Shown here in pieces: positions 53,930-64,000 of a stretch of 64,000 nucleotides of DNA; positions within the stretch are counted from its first letter, which is position 1, and every line of letters starts with the position of its first letter. Origin of the DNA: Calamus simplicifolius. Lineage: Eukaryota; Streptophyta; Magnoliopsida; Arecales; Arecaceae. Under the pieces are notes generated by a model, which had not been told where the DNA came from, did no database searches, and saw only the letters and a program-made list of their open reading frames with translations. The translations under genes and the position numbers were made by a program. The DNA lies in NCBI GenBank assembly GCA_900491605.1, contig UESW01004768.1, positions 582,449-646,448 on the forward strand, read 5' to 3'.

Positions 53930-55357
53930 TGTTGGCCCAGATGACAACCCAAGAGGGGGGGGGTGAATTGGGTTCTTTAAAAAAATTTAAACCCTTTTGA
54001 AATATTTGTTTGCTTGTGTGAGTGAAAGTGAATGCAGATGCAAAAACAAAATACAATCAATAAGATAGAGATAGAGATAGAGATAAAGGAGACACGACAA
54101 ATACAAAGATTTTATAGTGGTTCGGTGTATCCAACACCTACGTCCACTCCCAAGATTCACTTGGGTCCACACTATAATCTTCCTTAATTACAGCCGAGTT
54201 GTTTTACAAGCTCACAACTCAAACTTGTTGTTTTTCCGGGATCACAACGAACCCAGCCGGTTTTCCGGGCTCACCAGCACAAAAACCCTAACACAAGCTA
54301 TACCAAGCTTGTACCGAGGTAAGACTACCTCCACTAGTTCAATCCCCCAGATTGAACTAGACACAAACAAAGAAATATTGTTTTTCAAGTACATAGCTCC
54401 TCAATGAGCAAATAATCAAGTAAATGAACAAGGTTTAGAAAAGCCTGATTTGTAGTTGGTTGGCTTTTGAGCTTTTCTTCTTCTTCTTCTTTTCTTCTTC
54501 TCCTTGCTAGATTGAATCAAGCCTCAGCTCCGATTTCTTCACAGTTGAAGCAGTTGAGAAGGATTGAAAAACCAAGAACTGATCCTCTTTCTTCAATTTG
54601 GGAAATCCACCAAAACTTTGATTGAATGCCTTGGATTCCTCTTGAGCTTTTTGGAGTGGAGTGGATTTGAGCTAGAAGGTTTTTCTCTTGAGATTCAGGC
54701 TCTCTTTTTTTCGGATTTTTGAATTGGGATTTTCTCTATTTCCGTTTTTCTTCTTCGTTTTTCCGTTCTTTTTTTGAATGATAGTCTTCCCTTTTTATAG
54801 ATTTTTCAAACCATTTTTGGAAGAAACTATCCATTGGAGTGTACCTTGCAACAAAATATATCCGTTAGAAATAAAGTAAAATAGAAATATTACTGTTAGA
54901 GCTGATCTGGCAATTTAATTTTTCGTTCCAGGTGGGTTGGAGTCGACTCTAACTTTCTGGAGTCGGCTCTAACTCGAAACACTTTAATCCGTTAATTCTG
55001 GAGTCGTCTCTGACTTTCTGGGGTCGACAAGAAACTTTTCTGAGTCGACTCTAACAGACCCGGAGTCGACTCTAAGTCGGGGCCAGAAAATCAACGTTCT
55101 GTCTTTTCTATTGGAGTCGGCTCTGTCGACTCTAACTTTCGTGCCAGATACTGGAGTCGGCTCTGTGATTCTCGGAGTCGACTCTAATGTCTGCAATCTT
55201 ACCTAGACATTAGATTCGATCCAGAACAAGATTTAACTCCTGATTTTGATCATTCAATCGACTTATAATCTGAAAAACTTAATCAAAATCATTAGAGCCT
55301 TCAATTGTTATACTCAAATAGTTTTGTTAATCATCAAAATCATCAATTGGGTCAACA
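53930..55357 (-). repeat. Copia-4 3' LTR (left), 1428 bp
   Basis: The plus strand starts TGTTGGCCCAGATG and ends ATTGGGTCAACA. It contains a GATAGA microsatellite (about 54062-54086) and a cluster of GAGTCGACTC/GAGTCGGCTC palindromes (54935-55185). Near-identical in order to 62619-64000. Confidence 0.92.
54935..55185. repeat. Palindrome cluster (GAGTCGACTC family) in the Copia-4 LTR
   Basis: At least nine copies of the decamer GAGTCGACTC or the one-base variant GAGTCGGCTC, usually followed by TAAC or TGAC, at irregular spacing. The right LTR has a matching cluster at 63565-63860. Conserved palindromes are described for Sirevirus LTRs; a regulatory role is inference. Confidence 0.85.
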
Positions 55358-55790
55358 ATCTCCCCCTTTTTGATGATAACAAAAACTTTGAGTATATGCA
55401 TTCAAAAAATTCATTCGAACTAAAGATTATAGTCATTTTAAAGCTTAAAACATTTTTAATGAAGGATTTGATGCCAATATTCAAAGTGAACTTTTAAAAT
55501 TATGCATGAGTTCTATATAAGCCATCAATTATGAACATTTAAACTAAATGTACAGAAAATTGCAATTAAGCTTGTTGTTAAGCTCCCCTGCATTGAATAG
55601 CTCCCCCTATATAAAAATCAATTTTAATTGAACTGATTAAAATTTCAAGTCTCTTTCTTTTTGCATAAACAATCATTTCTCCCCCTTTCTTTCTTTTTTT
55701 TTGCATATTCAACCATCTCTCATTAAAATTTCAAGTCTTTTTTTTTTTTTTGCATATTCAACCATCTCTCCCCTTTTTTGTTATCAGCAA
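55358..55790 (-). other. Copia-4 polypurine tract plus downstream tract copies
   Basis: The tract beside the LTR is minus-strand AAAAAGGGGGAGAT (55358-55371). Further G-rich tracts on the same strand lie near 55580 (CAGGGGAGC), 55602 (ATAGGGGGAGC), 55680 (AAAGGGGGAGA) and 55770 (AAAAGGGGAGA). Multiple polypurine tracts downstream of pol are a reported Sirevirus feature. Confidence 0.75.
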
Positions 55791-56092
55791 TAAGAGAGTA
55801 TTAGATAAAGAAAGTTATTTAGAAAAAATTGTTGGTTCAATAAGACATAGGGATTCAAGCAGTCAATCATAGACAGATTTGAAAATGTAATTGCATTACA
55901 TAAGTAAGAAACATTACATAAGTTGATTCAAGTACATTCCAAAGTGAGATACATTAGATACTCAAAATTCCTAAATACAAACTATCAAGATAAAGTAAAC
56001 CTGGAGAACCTAAGATACAAAAGAGTATCAAAATCAAAATCAAAGTCAGATATGTTTGAATACAATTTTCTTCAAGTGACCTATGATTTCCA

Positions 56093-57394
56093 TTACATCA
56101 TCTTTTTGAGATTTCTTAAAATTTCAAGACAAGCTTCAATCTGTGAGACTGCAAGGTCAATGTCCTTCTTCAGTTGACCAGTTGCATGAACATAAGATCC
56201 CGAGCCATCAGCAATGCCTTCCATCCTTTCAAAGATTTTGTGAAGTTCAGCACCAAAGGATTCAACAGAATTGCTTATGGAAAAGGAAATCATGTCAAGT
56301 CTCGAGTTAAGTTCTTCTTTTAGCTGATTGAAGTCTTCTTTTAATTGATTAATCTCATGAGATCTCTGACTGTCATATTCAGCAAGCAAGGCTCTCAACT
56401 GACCAATCTGCTCATCAGAGAATCTCCCAGAAGCAGTAACAGACAGATGTGGAGGAGAGGGAACTGTGCTCGGTCCAGCTTCTGAAGGTCCAGCTGTAGA
56501 TGGTCCCGCAATAAATGGATCAGGGACTGATGGTCCCGCAGTGGATGGTCCAGGGATATCTTCTACTCTGGCCTCTTCAGTTCTATCTCTCTCAGCTCTT
56601 TCTTCTCGTCCTTTTCATCCAGATACCATTTAACTTCTTGAAGCCCATCCGATGAATAGTAGAAATACTATAATAGTCAGTGTGCCTTAATTTCTTAGGG
56701 GTTCATTATCCAAATTACACTCCTTGGCTTCGAAAATCTGTCAGAACCATGCCATAGGAGTGTAGATCTTTTTTGCTGCCAGCCTCTGCCATATAACCAA
56801 TCATCATGCAGCTAGGTTGATGGCTTCCAGTTATCATACTATCCATCAAAACAATGTCTCGCTCGAGACATACTCAAATCGACCAGTTTTAGAAATAAAA
56901 TCTTACAATATTGTGAAGCAATCTAAGCTCCAGGGGTAATTGATTAGCAAGAATTTCCTCAAATTAGTTACTCCCTCCCTAACATTCTTGACAATGCACA
57001 CTTCTCTCACTGTGATGTCTATCAATACCAATTGGGGATTTCCAAAATTTCCAAGTTTCGAAATTGAACTCTTTCCTCTTACAATACTACAAACCCCATC
57101 TCCTCTATCAAATTGTTGTAAAATTCTTTACTAGGGCAGGATAGGTGGGAATATCTAATGAGCAAATCTTTTCCCACCCCTTTAACTTTTTAAAATTTCC
57201 TAATTGAAAAGCCCTCGATCAAAGAAATCAAGTTGACTTCCTTCCTGTGATAGTCTTACCGGCTAGTTGATCTACTTTGGGTGAAGAAGGGTTGAAGGAT
57301 GAACTTCTTGAGGGCCGGAGGAGGAGGCGAGGGTCGCCTCGCGAATGTTTCCTCGTCAAGGCGCTCCTCCACGATTCCACCTCTTGGGTGCCAT
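56093..57394 (-). pseudogene. Copia-4 env-like 3' ORF (plant transposon-protein type) with C-terminal coiled coil
   Basis: The Met at 57394 opens MAPKRWNRGGAP. The reading then passes through several frames with pieces such as ILPISSPNKE-like core text, GDGVCSIVRGKSSISK and DITVREVCIVKNVREGVTNL, then KIYTPMAWF and EAKECNLDNEPLR. It ends in a proline/serine-rich tract (GPSTAGPSVPDPF) and an open coiled coil, 56398-56093: QRSHEINQLKEDFNQLKEEL, NSRLDMISFSISNSVESFGA. This matches the large extra ORF found between RNase H and the 3' LTR of Sireviruses and in many free-standing 'putative plant transposon protein' models. Its role is unknown. Multiple stops make it a pseudogene. Confidence 0.7.
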
Positions 57395-57479
57395 TGGATG
57401 ATTGGGAATGGTAATCAAAGGATTGAGAAGAGTTGGGGAAGTTGGAAAGGTTTGGAATTTGGAGGGGTTTTGAAGACGA

Positions 57480-57680
57480 AATGATGGGTGTCGACTCTGC
57501 CCTAATAAAATCGATTTCGACCTAGGTGTCGACTCCCGCAAAAGTGGGTGTCGACTCCAACCGAAAGTTGTCAGCGCTCAAAAGTCTCTAGAACCGGAGT
57601 CGGCTCCAGGTGTCGCTCCAGACAGAACACAAAAACTAAGGTGTCGACTCCACAAACTGTTAGAGTGACTCTAACAGTTT
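57480..57680. repeat. GTGTCGACTC repeat cluster upstream of the Copia-4 env-like ORF
   Basis: At least five copies of GTGTCGACTC or close variants lie within 200 bp directly upstream of the env-like ORF start (57394). They share the GTCGACTC core with the LTR palindromes. Confidence 0.75.
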
Positions 57681-57879
57681 CAGAGATAAAAAACTTTCAA
57701 ATCTAAACTATTCAAATTAGGTTCAATAAAATTAAAAAAATCTTTGGAATTGAAGAATCAAATGCTCAGAAGACTAGATAATTTCCTTAAATTATGAGAA
57801 TTTTAAGAATTGATAGAAATCTAGATAGTTGTTCCTTAGAGTTTCAGAGATCATTCCAAAGGATCACAAATCCTAATTC

Positions 57880-59480
57880 ACCTCTAAGATAGCAAAATCT
57901 CTCTTCACTTAAGGGTTTTGTAAATATATCAGCTAATTGTTCTTCAGTATTACATAATCAAGACAAATTTCATCATTAGCTACATGTTCTCTTATAAAGT
58001 GATATCTAATTTCAATATGTTTTGTTCTTGAGTGTTGAATTGGATTTTTAGTTAAATTGATTGCACTTGTGTTATCACATCTTATAGGAGTTTTATCAAG
58101 TGTGATACCATAATCTTCAAGTTGTCTCTTAATCCATAGGATTTGAGCACAGCAACTTCCAGCTGCAACATATTCTGCTTCAGCAGTTGATAATGCAACC
58201 GAATTTTGCTTTTTGCTAAACCATGAGATTAAGTTACTTCCTAAAAATTGGCATGCACCACTTGTGCTTTTTCTATCTAATTTACATCCAGCATAATCAG
58301 AATCAGAATATGCAATCAGGTTTAATGTTGAGTCTCTAGAATACCATAAACCTACATTTTTAGTTCCACTTTAGATATCTTAAGAATTCTTTTAACAGCA
58401 ATTAAATGTGATTCTTTAGGTTCAGATTGAAATCTAGCACATAACAAACACAAACATGATATCTGGTCTACTTGCTGTTAAGTAAAGAAGGGATCCGATT
58501 ATACCTCTATAATATTTTTGATCAACTTTCTTACCTTCTTCATCTTTGTCCAATTGCATGAAGGACTCATTGGTGTTCCGAGGGGTTTATTGATTCCATA
58601 CCAAACTTCTTGAGAAGTTCTTTGTGTATTTGTTTGGTTGATGAAAATTCCCTCTTTGCTTTGTTTGATTTGAAGTCCTAGGAAGAAATTGAGTTCTCCC
58701 ATCATGCTCATTTCGAATTCACCCTGCATTAACTTTGCAAATTCTTGACACAAAAGATTGTTAGTAGCACCGAATACAATATCATCTACATATATTTGTA
58801 CTACAATAAATCTTTATCTTTTCTTTTCAAAAACAAGTTTTATCAACATTTCCTCTTGTAAAATCATTTTCAATTAGAAATTTACTTAACTATCATACCA
58901 AGCTCTAGGTGCTTGTTTTAAACCATATAAAGCTTTGTGCAATTTAAAAACGTGATTTGGAAATTCATGATCTTCAAAACCTGGTGGTTGTTCTACAAAA
59001 CTTCTTCATTTATAAATCCATTTAAAAATGCACTTTTACATCCATTTGAAATAAATTAAATTCATATGACATGCAAATGCAAGTAATAGCCTAATGGCTT
59101 CTAATCTAGCTACAGGTGCAAAGGTTTCATCAAAATCAATTCCTTCTTCTTGATTATATCCTTTTGCAACTAATCTAGCTTTGTTTCTAATTACTATGCC
59201 ATTTTCATCTAGTTTATTTCTAAAAACCCATTTTGATCCTATAACAGAATGATTTTAGGTCTTTCAACTAAGTCCATAACATTATTTCTAGTAAATTGAT
59301 TTAATTCTTCTTGCATAGCTAACATCCAATTATTATCTTTTTCAGCTTCTTCAATAGTTTTAGGTTCAATTTGAGATACAAATGCAAGATGATTACTAAT
59401 ATTTCTCATGATGATCTAGTTCTTATTCCTTGAGATGGATCACCTATAATCAATTCCTTGGGATGACTATAAGCATATCT
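57880..59480 (-). pseudogene. Copia-4 reverse transcriptase and RNase H
   Basis: RT motifs in several frames: GSKWVFRNKLDENGIVIRNK, ARLVAKGYNQEEGIDFDETF (about 59200-59100), LHKALYGLKQAPRAWYDS (about 58930), YVDDIVFGATNNL (about 58795) and MSMMGELNFFLGLQIKQSKE (58753-58499). RNase H follows: DSDYAGCKLDRKSTSGACQF, SVALSTAEAEYVAAGSCCAQ and NPIQHSRTKHIEIRYHFIRE (about 58310-57985). The catalytic YVDD is present, but the frame is broken repeatedly, for example after YFKWM near 59040. Confidence 0.9.
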
Positions 59481-59649
59481 CCAATCTCTTGGAAGATCTA
59501 CATCATTATGATTAGTATTAATAACATCAACCTTAGGTGAATCATCATCTTTAGCTTCTTGTTCATGATCTGAAGATACATCAATATTAATTTTTCAAGA
59601 TCTCTTTCAAATGTTTGTATCTTCCTCATCATCAATCTTTTCAGAACTT

Positions 59650-60960
59650 GATGCTAAAGATTCATCAAAAACTACATGAATAGATTCTTCAACAATTAAG
59701 TTCTCTTGTTAAAGACTATATGCTTTACTAGTTGTTGAATAACCTAAGAAATTCCTTCATCAGATTTTGCATCAAATTTTCCTAAGTTATTTTTACCATT
59801 ATTATGAATGAAACATTTACAACCAAATGCATGAAAGTATTTAATGTTGGGTTTTCTATCATGCCATAATTCATAAGGTGTTTTCTTTAATATTGGTCTT
59901 ATTAAAGCTCTATTTAAGGATGTAACATGCTGTGTTAATAGCTTCCGCCCAAAAGTATTTGGGAGTTTACTTTCACATAGCATGGTACGGGCCATGTCTT
60001 CTAGAGTTCTATTTTTCCTTTCAACTACTCCATTTTGTTGTGGGGTCTAGGTGCAGAAAAATTATGATTAATGCCATTTTCATTGCAAAAACTTTCAAAT
60101 AAGTGATTTTCAAATTCAGTTCCATGATCACTTCTAAGAGACACTATGGTAGTGTTTTTCTCATTTGTGACTTTCTTGAAGAATTTCAGGAATATCGAGA
60201 AAGTCTCATCTTTGTGAGCTAAAAACATTACCCAAGTGAATCTAGAGTAATCATCTACTATCACAAGACCATATTTCTTTCCTCCTAGACTTGTGGTTCT
60301 AGTTGGTCCAAAAAGATCCATGTGAAGTAGCTCTAGTGGCCTAGAAGTTGAAACAATATTTTTAGATTTGAAAGAACTTCTAGTTTGTTTTCCAAATTGA
60401 CATGCATCACATATTTTATTATTTTCAAAATCTAGTTTAGGTAATCCTTTACTAAATCCATTCTAATTAGTTTTGAAATTAGGTGTGTGCTTGCGTGACC
60501 TAATCTACGATGCCACAACCAACCAATCTCATTCATATTAGCATTATCAGCAACTAAGCAATGATTACTAGTAGACAATTGTCTAAATCAATCAAGTATA
60601 CATTGCCATTTCTATTTCCAATAAAACAATGCTATTATCAATGGGATTAGAACAGTGCATATAGAAGATTCAAATGAAACTTTAAAACCTTTATCACATA
60701 ATTGACTAATGCTAATTAAATTATGTTTCAAACCATCAACATATAAGTACATTTTCAATATAGTGGAGGGAGTTATTTGAATTTACCAAGGCCCATAATT
60801 TGGCCTTTGCCATTGTCGCCAAATGTAACAACTCCTCCTCTTTTCTTTCAAGGGTGATGAATTGATCTTTGTCACCCGTCATGTGTCTTGAGCAGCCACT
60901 ATCAAGATACCACTTTCGCTTTGATCTTTTGGCCACAAGACACTCCTGCAATGATATCAA
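59650..60960 (-). pseudogene. Copia-4 protease and integrase
   Basis: Protease (60960-60736): KWYLDSGCSRHMTGDKDQF, with the DSG triad. The pre-integrase zinc motif LWHRRLGHAS is near 60510. Integrase core (60321-60025): MDLFGPTRTTSLGGKKYGLV, IVDDYSRFTWVMFLAHKDET, SLRSDHGTEFEN. The downstream part (59995-59744) has MARTMLCESKLPNTF and FHAFGCKCFIHNNGKNN. All three DDE acids are recognisable across pieces, but several frame breaks separate them. Confidence 0.9.
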
Positions 60961-61379
60961 ATCTTATGTTTAGGTACCCAAGCTTTCTTGGGTCCTTCAT
61001 GGTTAGTAGCAATAAAAATTGTTCCTTTTGGAACCCATATTTTCTTTCCTTTAATATTTAATTTTTATTAGGTTTTAAATTTTGCATTCATAAGATTTAT
61101 GTCCTTTTTGTTACATTTAAACATGTAAAATTACTTTGGTTGCATAAAAATATTTTTAGAGATTTTTGTTTTTAAAGTGTTATATCCTAATCCAGCTTTG
61201 TCAAAAAGCTTTTTGACTATTTAATCATGTTAAGTTTAGTTGAACTTAATGTAAATTTATCAACTATGTTCTTATATTTTTCAACCTTCTTTCTTAGTTT
61301 ATCATTTTCATTGGAAATTAATTCTTTTTTTTTATTTCATTTTCAGATTTCAGTTTCTTAACTTCATTATTAAGATTTC

Positions 61380-62556
61380 CTTTTCTTTAATGAAAGTTAA
61401 TTTTCATTTTTCAAAAACTTGTATTTCTTTTTCAAATTTAAAATCATCAACAAGTTCATTAAAAGCATCAAACAATTCATCAAATGTAAAATCATCAAGG
61501 GTTTCGGAACTTACCTCATCGTTGTCGTCCGCCATAAAGCAAATTTGCAACTTCTTTTGTTCTTCTTCTTCGGAAGAAGATTCTTCGCTATCACTCCATG
61601 TTGCCAACATAAGCTTCTTTTTCTTCTTGTAGGCTTTCTTTAATTAGGACAATCATATCTAAAGTGCCCTGGTTTTTACACTCATAGCAAGTCAAGGGTC
61701 TTTCTCTTTTCTTTGTCCTTGTCCTTTTTCTTATCCTTTTCTCCTTCCCACTTGCTCCAAATTTCTTTTGTGGAAGGGTTTCTTTCTTCTCATAAATTTT
61801 TGAACTTTTGAAGAGAGCAGTTCTTCATCATCATCATCATTATCACTGCTGCTCTCTTCTTTTTCTGCAGCTTTGAGGGCAATAGTTTCTTCTTTTTGTT
61901 CCTCCTCTACATGCTGCTTCATTGTCAACTCATGGGTCATAAGGATCCTAGAAGCTCCTCTAAAGGTAGTGTTGAGGTCCTTTGCTTCTTGGATTGCAGT
62001 CACTTTTGCTTCCCATGATCTTGGTAAGTGACCTAAGAATTTTCGAACAAGTTCAGATTAGTATAAGTCTTACCAAGACTTTTCAAACCATTTACAATAT
62101 CAGTAAATCTAGTATACATGCATGTATGGTTTCAGTTTGTTCCATGCTAAATAATTCATATTTATGAACAAGAATATTAATTTTGATTCTTTAACTTGGT
62201 TTGTACCCTCATGGGTAACCTCTAATCTATCCCAAATTTCTTTTGCGGAATTACATGTAGAGATTCTATTAAATTCATTTGCATCTAAGGAACAATATAA
62301 ACATTCATGGCTTTAGCATTAAGCTGTGCCATTTCCTATCATTATCATTCCAATCCCTTTCGGGCTTAGGAACAATAGTGCCATCAATAAATGTGTGGGT
62401 GTACTAGGTCCATTAATTATAACACCCCAATTCATAATCAGAAGCTTGAATGAATATCCTCATTCTAGCTTTCCAATATGAATAGTTTGAGCCATTAAAC
62501 AAAGGAGGTCTATTCGTAGAATGACCTTCAGCAAATGATCCAACTTGAGCTGCCAT
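61380..62556 (-). pseudogene. Copia-4 gag with disrupted zinc knuckle
   Basis: The ATG at 62556, 49 nt after the PBS, opens MAAQVGSFAEGHSTNRPPLF, NGSNYSYWKARMRIFIQASD. Later pieces read MTHELTMKQHVEEEQKEETI and the acidic linker SSSDNDDDDEELLSS (62003-61731). The knuckle starts CYECKNQG near 61690, but a one-base insertion ruins the second half. It ends with SDSEESSSEEEEQKKLQICF and DDFTFDELFDAFNELVDDFK (61610-61404). The domain layout is that of long Sirevirus gags. Confidence 0.85.
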
Positions 62557-62604
62557 TTGGATCTTTAGCTCTTGATCGTGTGATCAAATTCTAAATGAGC
62601 ACTA

Positions 62605-62616
62605 GCTCTGATACCA
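62605..62616 (-). other. Copia-4 primer-binding site
   Basis: Minus-strand TGGTATCAGAGC lies two bases from the LTR edge; initiator tRNA-Met type. Confidence 0.92.
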
Positions 62617-62618
62617 AT

Positions 62619-64000
62619 TGTTGGCCCAGATGGCAACCCAAGAGGGGGGGGGTGAATTGGGTTCTTTAAAAATTTAAACTTTTTAAAACTGTTTGCTTAG
62701 CAAGAGTGAAAGTGAATTAATGCAAAAACAAGCAAAATAAATAGAGATAGAGAGAGAGAAAAAGCACGGCAAACACAAAGATTTTATAGTGGTTCGGTGT
62801 ATCCAACACCTACGTCCACTCCCAAGATTCACTTGGGTCCACACTATAATCCCTAGATTACAGCCGAGTTGTTTTACAAGCTCACAACTCAAACTTGTTG
62901 TTTTCCCGGGTCACAACGAACCCAGCTGGTTTTCGGGCTCACCAGCACAAAACCTAACCAAGCTAAACTTAATTCAATCCCCCAATTGAACTAGCACAAA
63001 CCCAGTATTGTTTTTCAACACAACAAGCTCCTTAATGAGCAAATAACAAGTAAATGAAACAAGATTAGAAAAGCCTGTTTGAAGTAGATTGGATTTGAGC
63101 TTTCTTCTTTTCTTCTTTTCTTCTTCTCTTTGGAGATGTGAATCAGGCCTTTTTTGATTCTTCACAGTTGAGCAGATGAGAAGTTGAAAAATCACAGGGC
63201 TAGAGCTTTTCTTCTTTGAGAAATCCTCCGAAATTTTCAAGTTGAATGCCTTGGATTCTCTTTGAGCTTTTTGGAGTGGAAGGATTTGAGTATGATACTT
63301 TTTTCTTTGATTTCAGGCTCAAGACTTTTTCAGATTTTTGATTTGGATTTCTCTATTTTTTTCTTTTTGCCTCAAATCTTCTCTTTTGATTCTCTTCCCT
63401 TTTTATAGATTTCCTTTCAATCCATTTTTGGTGAGAAAACTAGCCATTGGAGTGTACCTGGAAAGTTTTTCCAAACAAATATATCCGTTAGAAGCAAGTG
63501 AAAAAGGATTAGATCCATAAATAACAATAGCCGTTGGGATTAAAATAGATAAAGATAAAGTTTAGAGTCGTTCTAACAGTTCTGGAGCCCATGTCTGACA
63601 TTCTGGAGTCGGCTCTGGCTTTTCTGGAGTCGGCTCTAACTTGAAATAATTTAATCCGCTCGATCTGGAGTCGTCTCTGACTTTTCTGGGGTCGACACAA
63701 AAATTCTTCTGGAGTCGACTCTAACAGTCCGGGAGTCGACTCTAAGTCGTGGCCTGAAAATCAACGTTCTATCTTTTCTGTTGGAGTCGGCTCTAACAGT
63801 CCCGGAGTCGACTCTAAGTTCGTGCCATGCCGGCTCTGTGATTCTCTGTAATTCCATGTGTCGACTCTAATGTCTGCAAACTTACCTTGACATTAGATTC
63901 GAACCAGAACTTAATTTCTCTTCTGATTTTGATCATAATAGACTTATAATCTGAAAAACTTAATCAAAATCATTAGTAACTTCAAATGTTATACTCAAAT
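62619..64000 (-). repeat. Copia-4 5' LTR (right), cut by the window end
   Basis: Plus-strand start TGTTGGCCCAGATGGCAACC. It matches the left LTR through TATACTCAAAT at 64000, which corresponds to about 55320 in the left LTR. About 37 bp are therefore missing beyond the window. Confidence 0.92.

Larger units (their letters stand above)
53930..64000 (-). mobile_element. Copia-4: Sirevirus-like Ty1/copia retrotransposon, right LTR truncated by the window end
   Basis: On the minus strand: 5' LTR (from beyond 64000 to 62619), PBS (62616-62605), gag, protease, integrase, RT, RNase H, an extra 3' ORF with coiled coil, a polypurine-tract cluster, and 3' LTR (55357-53930). Both LTRs share TGTTGGCCCAGATG and AACCCAAGAGGGGGGG. 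A long gag, an env-like 3' ORF, repeated polypurine tracts and palindrome-rich LTRs are the known hallmarks of Sireviruses. All ORFs are broken. Confidence 0.9.

Overview
The window is plant nuclear DNA. It holds one intron-bearing housekeeping gene in a sea of nested transposable elements. The host is an angiosperm, probably a monocot and possibly a palm; that placement is inferred from repeat style and is low to moderate confidence. The one complete gene is a six-exon minus-strand gene for V-type H+-ATPase subunit E (12671-18557), whose exons join to exactly 230 codons. Almost everything else is explained by insertions inside older insertions.

Layout. (1) 1-7121: a minus-strand Ty1/copia element (Copia-1), cut by the window start, with RNase H, RT, integrase, protease and gag remnants, a 1.5 kb leader, a PBS and a 1.9 kb LTR. 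It sits inside the gag gene of a minus-strand Ty3/gypsy element (7122-9847). (2) 9848-12640: AT-rich spacer and a decayed plus-strand coding segment I cannot name. (3) 12671-18557: VHA-E, with its promoter to the right. (4) 19989-32584: a BED-finger hAT DNA transposon split by a complete 9.46 kb plus-strand Ty1/copia element (Copia-2, 22384-31846) with TAGAT target duplications. Removing the insert restores the hAT reading frame exactly.

(5) 33420-41956: a PPR-protein pseudogene fragment split by an 8.1 kb minus-strand non-autonomous LTR element (element A, 33510-41599). Element A carries a broken gag, no pol, and large GC-rich tandem arrays in its LTRs and body. (6) 41957-45915: tandem-repeat-rich DNA, a short LOG-like (cytokinin-activating enzyme) exon fragment and a GC-rich minisatellite. 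(7) 45916-53929: a PIF/Harbinger transposase pseudogene (minus strand) split by a 5.05 kb element of the same family as A (element B, 48314-53366, GTTAT target duplications). Beside it are a viroplasmin-like (RNase H1 hybrid-binding) ORF and a 554 bp tandem duplication. (8) 53930-64000: a minus-strand Sirevirus-like Ty1/copia element (Copia-4), nearly complete, with an extra 3' env-like/coiled-coil ORF, a cluster of polypurine tracts, and LTRs full of the palindrome GAGTCGACTC. Its right LTR runs off the window.

No genes here work together as a pathway. The organisation tells a history: at least four separate 'LTR element into older coding sequence' events can be read at or near base resolution. 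The many long ORFs in 33.9-35.7 kb and 39.7-41.4 kb are by-products of GC-rich tandem repeats, not genes.
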